A DNA stretch of 64,000 bases from an uncultured Sphingomonadales bacterium (GTDB taxonomy: Bacteria; Pseudomonadota; Alphaproteobacteria; Sphingomonadales; Sphingomonadaceae). The DNA lies in NCBI GenBank assembly GCA_903832325.1, contig CAILBC010000036.1, positions 124,001 through 188,000 of the forward strand, read 5' to 3'. A program made the position numbers and the translations under genes. Each line of letters starts with the position of its first letter. The stretch's first letter is position 1. Positions 57,650-64,000 of the stretch are shown in pieces. The notes beneath the pieces were generated by a model. It was not told the origin of the DNA. It was given only the letters and a program-made list of their open reading frames with translations, and made no database searches.

Positions 57650-57692
57650 CCAGACCATGACGACGTTTCATGGAAACGCCATCATGGTCTGG
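57650..57692. terminator. Long near-perfect hairpin between convergent pgk and thioredoxin-like gene (bidirectional terminator?)
   Basis: CCAGACCATGA-CGACGTTTC-ATG-GAAACGCCA-TCATGGTCTGG. Confidence 0.6.
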
Positions 57693-57694
57693 AT

Positions 57695-58279
57695 TTATGT
57701 TTTCGCGTGATTTTTGCCAAAAACCGGTGCCCACTTTTTGTCATCACGCTCCAGGGCGATTCCCCCCCGTTGCCATGGACCCCCCGGTGCCATGGCTCCG
57801 CCGGTGCCCAGCAGCGGCCCGATCAGATCGTCCAGCACATCAGCCGTGAATGCGCCGGCCCCGGCATGGCGCACCACGCCGGTGGCATCGATGACGAAAT
57901 TGGTCGGCACGCCCTCCATCGGTGCATAGGGCCCGTGCAACCGGTGCAGCGGGGGGATGGCCAGCGCGGCAAACAGTTTGCGCAGCTGGTATTCGGGCAC
58001 CGAATCCTCGGTCGTCGCTGCCAGCACGACCAGGCCCTTGTTGCGGTGCGCCCGGTAATAGGCATCGAGCAGCGGCAGTTCCTGCCGGCAGGGCACGCAC
58101 CAGGTTGCCCAGAAATTGATCACCACGACTTTGCCGCGCAGCGAAGCAAGATCAAAGCGTTCGCCGGTCACGGTTTCAAACCGCGCATTGGGGGCGACTT
58201 GCCCGATTCGGATCGGCGCGGCCGCAGCCGGCTGCGAAAGGCAAACCAGGGCGATGAAGGCAAGGGCAATGGCGCGCAA
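57695..58279 (-). CDS. TlpA-family thioredoxin-like secreted protein
   Basis: VVVINFWATWCVPCRQELPLLDAYYRAH; TTG start at 58279 places signal peptide at N-terminus (ORF extends to 58408). Confidence 0.88.
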   Translation of the reverse strand: MRAIALAFIALVCLSQPAAAAPIRIGQVAPNARFETVTGERFDLASLRGKVVVINFWATWCVPCRQELPLLDAYYRAHRNKGLVVLAATTEDSVPEYQLRKLFAALAIPPLHRLHGPYAPMEGVPTNFVIDATGVVRHAGAGAFTADVLDDLIGPLLGTGGAMAPGGPWQRGGIALERDDKKWAPVFGKNHAKT

Positions 58280-58562
58280 AGTGGTCTGGTCCCGGTTGTG
58301 CGGAAAAGGTCCGCACCCCTTACGGCCCCATTTTTGCGGTGCGTCAAGCCGGCCGGCCGGGCCACGGTCACAGCTTTTTGCGGCAACCGGAATCCGCTTT
58401 TGCGGCATGGAAAATTAAACGCCGGGACAGGTCCGGCGCATGTTGCGCTGCACCCGACATCGCGCTAAAGGGCGTGCGTGCATAGGTATGCGGACCGGCA
58501 GGTCGCAGCGCCGGACAGGCGGCCTTTTGCGTCTTTGATCACATGCAGGGAACGACCGCGCC

Positions 58563-59471
58563 ATGAATCACGCCGAACAGACGAACAAGATCGCCACCGG
58601 CAAGGGGTTCATTGCGGCGCTTGACCAGTCGGGCGGATCGACGCCCAAGGCGCTGAAAGGCTATGGCATCGAAGCCGGCGCCTGGGCCACCGATGACGAG
58701 ATGTTCGGACTGATCCACGCCATGCGCGCGCGGATCATGTCGTCGCCGGTCTTTACCGGAGACAAAGTGCTGGGCGCGATCCTGTTTGAACGCACCATGG
58801 ACGGGCTGGTCGGCGGTCAGCCGGTGCCGGCCGCGCTGAATGCGCGCGGCGTCGTGCCGTTCATCAAGATCGACAAGGGCCTGGAGGACGAAGCCGACGG
58901 CGTTCAGCTGATGAAGCCGATCAGCGGGCTGGGCGATCTGCTGGCGCGTGCGCGCGGGCTGGGCGTGTTTGGCACCAAGGAACGCTCGGTGATCCATTCG
59001 GCCCATGCAGGCGGGATTGATGCGATTGTCGCGCAGCAGTTTGCGCTTGCCAACGACGTGCTGGCCGCCGGGCTGATGCCGATCATCGAACCCGAAGTGA
59101 ATATCAAGAGCGACTCGCGCGGAGCCTGCGATGCGCTGCTGCTCGATGCGCTGTTGCGCGCGCTCGATGCCCTGCCGCAGGGTGTGAAAGTCATGCTGAA
59201 GCTCTCGCTGCCGCATGTGCCGGGCACGTTTGCGCCGCTGGTGGGCCATCGCGGCGTGCTGCGCGTGGTCGCGCTGTCGGGCGGATACAGCCGCCCCGAA
59301 GCCTGTGTTGAACTGGCCAAAAACGCCGGGATCATTGCCAGCTTCAGCCGCGCGCTGCTCGAAGATCTGCGCGCGCAGATGACCGATGCCGAATTCGATG
59401 CCGCGCTGGGCGCCGCGATCGATGAAATCTACACCGGGTCCACGGTCAAGACGGTGCCGGTTGCTGCCTGA
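58563..59471 (+). CDS. Fructose-bisphosphate aldolase class I
   Basis: NKIATGKGFIAALDQSGGSTPKALKGYGI...VMLKLSLPHVPGTFAPLVGH. Confidence 0.93.
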   Translation: MNHAEQTNKIATGKGFIAALDQSGGSTPKALKGYGIEAGAWATDDEMFGLIHAMRARIMSSPVFTGDKVLGAILFERTMDGLVGGQPVPAALNARGVVPFIKIDKGLEDEADGVQLMKPISGLGDLLARARGLGVFGTKERSVIHSAHAGGIDAIVAQQFALANDVLAAGLMPIIEPEVNIKSDSRGACDALLLDALLRALDALPQGVKVMLKLSLPHVPGTFAPLVGHRGVLRVVALSGGYSRPEACVELAKNAGIIASFSRALLEDLRAQMTDAEFDAALGAAIDEIYTGSTVKTVPVAA

Positions 59472-59515
59472 AAGTTTTGAGACCTGAACGATTTGTGACG
59501 AGGATGGGAAAAGGC

Positions 59516-59553
59516 ACGCCCCTTACCCCGGTAAACCGGGGAAGGGGCGTTTT
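59516..59553 (+). terminator. Rho-independent terminator after fba
   Basis: cGCCCCTTACCCCGG-taaa-CCGGGGAAGGGGCgTTTT. Confidence 0.85.
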
Positions 59554-59605
59554 CCTGTGTGGTGCGCGCGCGGGGATTTGCAAAGCCGCGCGTTTGTTCT
59601 AGCGC

Positions 59606-60265
59606 ATGGGCATGACCGCACCCGATTGCCAGCTCTATCTGATTTCGCCGCTCGATGTATCGGGTGAATTTCCCGCCCGTCTGGCGCGCGCGATCGATGC
59701 CGGGCCGGTGGCGGCGTTCCAGTTCCGCGTAAAGGGCATCGATGACCATGCCGCCGCCTTGCTGGCCGCGCCGCTGATGGAAATCTGCGCCGGCCGCGAT
59801 GTGGCGTTCATTGTCAACGATTCCATCGGCCTGGCCAAACGGCTGGGCGCAGACGGGGTCCATCTGGGGCAGGATGATGGCGCCGTGGCCGATGCGCGCC
59901 AGCGGCTGGGGCGTGAGGCGCAGATCGGCGTGACCTGCCACGATAGCCGCCATCTGGCGATGGAAGCGGGCGAGGCGGGCGCCGACTATATCGCGTTCGG
60001 CGCGTTTTTCCCGTCACAGACCAAGGAAACGCGCCACCAGGCCGATCTTGATCTGCTGCATTGGTGGTCCAGCCTGTTCGAATTGCCGGTGGTGGCGATC
60101 GGCGGGATCACGCCCGATAATTGCGTGCCGCTGGTGGCCGCCGGCGCCGATTTTCTTGCGGTGAGCAATGCCGTGTGGGCCGGGGACGAGGTGCAGGCGG
60201 TGCAGGATTTTGCGCGCGCCATGGCCTTGGGCATGGATCTGCGCGCGGCCGCCGCGAAGGGCTGA
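59606..60265 (+). CDS. thiE: Thiamine phosphate synthase
   Basis: FIVNDSIGLAKRLGADGVHLGQDDGAVADAR; VVAIGGITPDNCVPLVAAGADFLAVSNAVW. Confidence 0.93.
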   Translation: MGMTAPDCQLYLISPLDVSGEFPARLARAIDAGPVAAFQFRVKGIDDHAAALLAAPLMEICAGRDVAFIVNDSIGLAKRLGADGVHLGQDDGAVADARQRLGREAQIGVTCHDSRHLAMEAGEAGADYIAFGAFFPSQTKETRHQADLDLLHWWSSLFELPVVAIGGITPDNCVPLVAAGADFLAVSNAVWAGDEVQAVQDFARAMALGMDLRAAAAKG

Positions 60266-60275
60266 AACGCGCGCG

Positions 60276-60734
60276 TCAGCTTTCGCCGCCGGTGTCATCC
60301 CCGATGGCGCTGGCGCTGCGCTGGCGCACGCAACGATCGGTGCTGCGTTGCCCGGCGGCATCGACCGGATGCAGGATGCCCTGGCCCACCAGAATATAGC
60401 TGCGCCCGCGGAACGGGCCCGATGTCATCGTCATGGTTTCGCCCAGCAGCAGATAGCTGCCCGCTTCGCCCTGCGCGGTGCGATAGCTGGAATCGGCAAT
60501 CACGTCGAAACTGTTCTGCGGCTGCGGCTTTGGCGGGGCGGTGGCATCGCCCATCGCCTCGCACGCCCAATAGCCTTTCAGCAGGACCTTGAGCTGCCCG
60601 CCCGGTGCCGCCGTGGCCGGGCCGGAAGCCGCAAGCACGGCTGCGGCAAGAAAGGCCATGGCGGCCACTGCGACCGACAGGCCGCGGGGAAGCGGGCGCA
60701 GCGCGCGGTTGCGCAAAAAGGACAGGCAGTGCAT
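60276..60734 (-). CDS. Hypothetical secreted protein
   Basis: MHCLSFLRNRALRPLPRGLSVAVAAMAFLAAAVLAASGPATAAPGGQLKVLLKGYWACEAMG. Confidence 0.65.
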   Translation of the reverse strand: MHCLSFLRNRALRPLPRGLSVAVAAMAFLAAAVLAASGPATAAPGGQLKVLLKGYWACEAMGDATAPPKPQPQNSFDVIADSSYRTAQGEAGSYLLLGETMTMTSGPFRGRSYILVGQGILHPVDAAGQRSTDRCVRQRSASAIGDDTGGES

Positions 60735-60853
60735 CACGCCTGCGCGGTACCACACGCCAGTCACTTGAAGCAATCGGCGGCAGCGGCTAAGGGCCGGCAT
60801 CGTTTCCCATTCGGCCTGCCCCGGGCAGGCCATCAGTCAGGGCTCTTTCCATC

Positions 60854-61417
60854 ATGAAGATCAGCGGCGTGGACATCCGTCCGGGCAATATCCTGGAATA
60901 CGAAAAGGGCATCTGGAAAGTTGCCAAGACCCAGCACACCCAGCCCGGCAAGGGTGGCGCGTTCATGCAGGTCGAAATGAAGAACCTGATCGACGGGCGC
61001 AAGACCAACGTCCGCTTCCGTTCGGCCGATACGGTCGAGCGCGTCCGGCTTGATACCAAGGATTTCCAGTTCCTGTTCGCCGAAGGCGATGATCTGGTGT
61101 TCATGGATGTTGAAAACTATGACCAGATCACGCTGCCGTCGGACCTTTTGGGCGATGCCGCCGCGTTTTTGCAGGATGGCATGACCGTGCTGCTGGAAAT
61201 GTATGACGAGCGCCCGATTTCGGTGCAATTGCCCGACCAGGTGGAGGCCACGATTGTCGAAGCCGACGCCGTGGTGAAGGGCCAGACCGCGTCTTCCAGC
61301 TATAAGCCGGCGATCCTCGACAACGGCGTGCGCGTGATGGTGCCGCCGCACATCGGCAGCGGCACTCGGATCATCGTCGACGTGTACGAGCGTTCGTATG
61401 TCGGCAAGGTAGGCTGA
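60854..61417 (+). CDS. efp: Translation elongation factor P
   Basis: [45 protein letters not shown]. Confidence 0.96.
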   Translation: MKISGVDIRPGNILEYEKGIWKVAKTQHTQPGKGGAFMQVEMKNLIDGRKTNVRFRSADTVERVRLDTKDFQFLFAEGDDLVFMDVENYDQITLPSDLLGDAAAFLQDGMTVLLEMYDERPISVQLPDQVEATIVEADAVVKGQTASSSYKPAILDNGVRVMVPPHIGSGTRIIVDVYERSYVGKVG

Positions 61418-61421
61418 TCGG

Positions 61422-62261
61422 ATGGCCGCCATTTCCGGTCTGATTCGCGTGATGGAACGTGCCGCCCGCAAGGCCGGCACGCGTCTGCGCCGCGATTTCG
61501 GCGAAGTCGAACATCTCCAGGTCAGCCGCAAGGGCCCTTCGGACTTTGTGTCAAAGGCCGATCAGCACGCCGAACGCACGATCTACGACGAATTGCTGGC
61601 GGCGCGGCCCGACTGGGGCTTTGTCATGGAAGAAGGCGGCGTGATCGCCGGCGATCCGACAAAGCCGCGCTGGATTGTCGATCCGCTGGATGGCACGACC
61701 AATTTCCTGCACGGCATTCCGCATTTCGCGATCTCGATTGCGGCGCAGGAGCCGGCGCTCGATGGCAAAGGGCCCGACGGATCGGGCTGGGGCGACGTGA
61801 TTGCGGGGATCGTCTATCAGCCGATCACCGATGAAAGCTTCTGGGCGGAAAAATCGCGCGGTGCCTGGCTGCAGGATCGGCGCCTGCGCGTGTCTGCCCG
61901 CCGCGGGCTGGATGAGGCGCTGATCGGCACCGGCATTCCCTTTGCCAACCGGGGCGATGCGCACCAGTGGATGCGGATCTATCAGGAACTGGGCCCGCGC
62001 GTGGCCGGCATCCGCCGCAACGGTGCCGCCGCGCTCGATCTTGCCTGGGTTGCCGCAGGGCGGTTCGACGGGTTCTGGGAAACCGATCTGGCGATCTGGG
62101 ATTCGGCCGCAGGCTGCCTGCTGGTGCGCGAAGCGGGCGGGTTCGTCACCGATTTCCGCGGACGATCGCCGGCGATCTGCGCCGAAACCGTGCTGGCGTC
62201 GAACGATTCGATGCACCCGAAACTGCTCAAACTTCTCGCCGGCGCCAACAAGGCCGGTTGA
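61422..62261 (+). CDS. suhB: Inositol monophosphatase family protein
   Basis: WIVDPLDGTTNFLHGIPHFAISIA; FWETDLAIWDSAAGCLLVREAGG. Confidence 0.94.
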   Translation: MAAISGLIRVMERAARKAGTRLRRDFGEVEHLQVSRKGPSDFVSKADQHAERTIYDELLAARPDWGFVMEEGGVIAGDPTKPRWIVDPLDGTTNFLHGIPHFAISIAAQEPALDGKGPDGSGWGDVIAGIVYQPITDESFWAEKSRGAWLQDRRLRVSARRGLDEALIGTGIPFANRGDAHQWMRIYQELGPRVAGIRRNGAAALDLAWVAAGRFDGFWETDLAIWDSAAGCLLVREAGGFVTDFRGRSPAICAETVLASNDSMHPKLLKLLAGANKAG

Positions 62262-62299
62262 TCGGCGCGAAAAGACCCGCTAGCGACAGTTTTGGTTTA

Positions 62300-62383
62300 G
62301 CCCCTGTGGTGGAATGGTAGACGCGTCCGACTCAAAATCGGATGGAGAGATCCGTGCCCGTTCGAGTCGGGCCAGGGGCACCA
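62300..62383 (+). tRNA. tRNA-Leu (CAA)
   Basis: GCCCCTGTGGTGGAATGGTAGACGCGTCCGACTCAAAATCGGATGGAGAGATCCGTGCCCGTTCGAGTCGGGCCAGGGGCACCA. Confidence 0.95.
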
Positions 62384-62432
62384 CTTTTTCCGGCATCGCT
62401 GCATGCGTGCCCTGGCACACGGGATGTCGGCG

Positions 62433-62960
62433 ATGAACCAGGCGACGTATACGCTATCGCCTGATGATGTGGTTGCGGCCTATCGCGCGCATTATTTCGC
62501 CCTGTGGCGCAAACCGCGGCAATGGATCACCATCCTGATCCTTTGCGCGATTCTTTCGGCCTTGCCGGTCGCGACCATGTGGGGGCAGGACCCGATCGAC
62601 ATCGCCATTCAGATCGGATTTGTCATCGCGTACTGGCTGGTGTTTTACGGGCTGATCGTCACGATCAACGTCGTGTTCGCGCTGCCGCGAAAGGCGCGGC
62701 GGATTCACCAGCAGACCAGAATGCTGCGCGAAGGCGCCGAGGCGCAGTGGTCTGATGCGGGGATCACCTTTGCATCCCCCAGCGGCAGCATGACTTATAC
62801 TTGGGCGGATTTCTTCAATGTGAAGCGCAATGCACGGTTTGTGATGCTCTATCAGAGCGAGGCCATGTTTCACCCACTGCCGATGCGTGCGCTGACCGCC
62901 GAGCAGGCAGACGACATCGTGGACAGAGTGAAGCGGGCAAAATCGGCGGCGCAGGCATAG
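62433..62960 (+). CDS. YcxB-like membrane protein
   Basis: Two TM segments then EAQWSDAGITFASPSGSMTYTWADFFNVKRNARFVMLYQSEAMFHPLPMRALT. Confidence 0.75.
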   Translation: MNQATYTLSPDDVVAAYRAHYFALWRKPRQWITILILCAILSALPVATMWGQDPIDIAIQIGFVIAYWLVFYGLIVTINVVFALPRKARRIHQQTRMLREGAEAQWSDAGITFASPSGSMTYTWADFFNVKRNARFVMLYQSEAMFHPLPMRALTAEQADDIVDRVKRAKSAAQA

Positions 62961-63121
62961 TCCGGCAGGTTTCGATTGGCCCCGGGGCTTGCCTGATCGG
63001 GCAAGGCGGCGGCAAAATCACGGTTTTTTTGGCTTCGGTGAAACCGATGGCCTATGTCTTGCGAATAGACTGCTGACGAGGCCGTCCGGCTTCGCCTGTC
63101 AGACATGCAAGGATCATTGCC

Positions 63122-63607
63122 ATGCCGATCGATCGACGTTCCCTGGCCGCGCTGTTGCTGGCGGGCACGGTTGCGGGGATTGCGGGCCTGTCGCGCGCCG
63201 CAACGGCCACGAATGCCGCGTTCAATCTTACCGATGCGCAATGGCGCCAAAAACTGAACCCGGCCGCCTATAACGTGCTGCGCCATGCCGGTACCGAGCG
63301 CCCGTTTACCAGCCCGCTGCTCAATGAACACCGCAAGGGTCGCTTTGCCTGTGCCGGGTGCGACCTGCCGTTGTTTGATGCCAGCACCAAATACGACAGC
63401 GGCACCGGCTGGCCCAGCTTCTGGCAGCCGCTGCCGGGCGGAGTGGCCACGCACACCGATTTTGAAATCGGCTATCCGCGCACCGAAGTGCACTGCACGC
63501 GCTGCCAGGGCCATCTCGGCCATGTGTTTGATGATGGCCCGCGCCCGACGGGAAAGCGCTATTGCATGAATGGCGTCGCCCTTGTGTTTCACGAAAGGAC
63601 TGCATGA
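63122..63607 (+). CDS. msrB: Peptide-methionine (R)-S-oxide reductase
   Basis: GRFACAGCDLPLFDASTKYDSGTGWPSFWQPL...VHCTRCQGHLGHVFDDGPRPTGKRYCMNGVAL. Confidence 0.96.
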   Translation: MPIDRRSLAALLLAGTVAGIAGLSRAATATNAAFNLTDAQWRQKLNPAAYNVLRHAGTERPFTSPLLNEHRKGRFACAGCDLPLFDASTKYDSGTGWPSFWQPLPGGVATHTDFEIGYPRTEVHCTRCQGHLGHVFDDGPRPTGKRYCMNGVALVFHERTA

Positions 63608-64000
63608 TGCGCCGCTTTGCCATTGCCGCCGTGCTCGCGCTGCTGGCCGCGTGCGACGGGCCTGCCACGGCGCAGGCCGGCCGCCAGCCCTTTCCCGAAC
63701 CCCCGGCGCAGGCCGGAAAGCCGGCGGGCAAAGAGACCGCCGTGTTCTCCGGCGGCTGTTTCTGGGGCATGGAGGGCGTGTTTGAACATGTGAAGGGCGT
63801 AAAGGCGGTGGTGGCGGGCTATGCCGGCGGCACCGCGGCGCAGGCCGATTATCAGACCGTTTCGACCGAAATGACCAACCACGCAGAAACCGTGCGCATC
63901 ACCTATGATCCGTCAGTGGTCAGCTATGGCCGCCTGCTGCAGATCTATTTCGCGGTGGCGCACGATCCCACGCAAGTGAACGGCCAATACCCCGATGAAG
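63604..64000 (+). CDS. msrA: Peptide-methionine (S)-S-oxide reductase, truncated by window end
   Basis: ETAVFSGGCFWGMEGVFEHVKGVKAVVAGYAGGTAAQADYQTVSTEMTNHAETVRITYDP. Confidence 0.95.
   Translation, partial: MMRRFAIAAVLALLAACDGPATAQAGRQPFPEPPAQAGKPAGKETAVFSGGCFWGMEGVFEHVKGVKAVVAGYAGGTAAQADYQTVSTEMTNHAETVRITYDPSVVSYGRLLQIYFAVAHDPTQVNGQYPDE

Noticed and set aside
1-64000. CRISPR array or rRNA operon
   Set aside because: No regularly spaced direct repeats with unique spacers and no rRNA-like stretches seen
1-64000. Transposase/IS element
   Set aside because: No ORF with DDE or IS-family transposase motifs was recognised; mobility signal is the tyrosine integrase and tra genes

Overview
Alphaproteobacterial (probably Sphingomonadales; taxon inferred) window with two parts. 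(1) About 1-45.2 kb looks like one end of an integrative and conjugative element inserted at tRNA-Pro(CGG). It carries a minus-strand F-type type IV secretion operon (traH, traF, traN, trbC, traU, traW, S26 peptidase/traF-like, trbI, traC, traV, dsbC-like, traB, traK, traE, traL, traA), regulators, a lytic transglycosylase, a dense defence island (about 20-42.6 kb) and an XRE repressor/AlpA-like/integrase module abutting the tRNA. The defence island holds a 7-gene type I R-M operon with four extra genes between hsdS and hsdR, an uncharacterised degenerate-PLD-like protein, a complete Zorya type I operon (zorA-zorB-zorC-zorD), and a divergent SF1 helicase/nuclease with a Z-alpha-like N-terminal winged helix preceded by an unannotated 46-aa ORF. 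(2) About 45.2-64 kb is ordinary chromosome: thyA, branched-chain 2-oxoacid dehydrogenase E1a/E1b/E2, two tRNA-Asp, fau-6S RNA-zapA, tkt-gap-pgk, fba, thiE, efp, suhB, tRNA-Leu, msrB-msrA, plus typical sphingomonad intergenic repeats. Best candidates for something under-described: the expanded hsd operon (20.26-29.61 kb) and the smORF + Z-alpha-like helicase-nuclease beside Zorya (39.08-42.58 kb). All family calls come from reading translated motifs; no database search was run.
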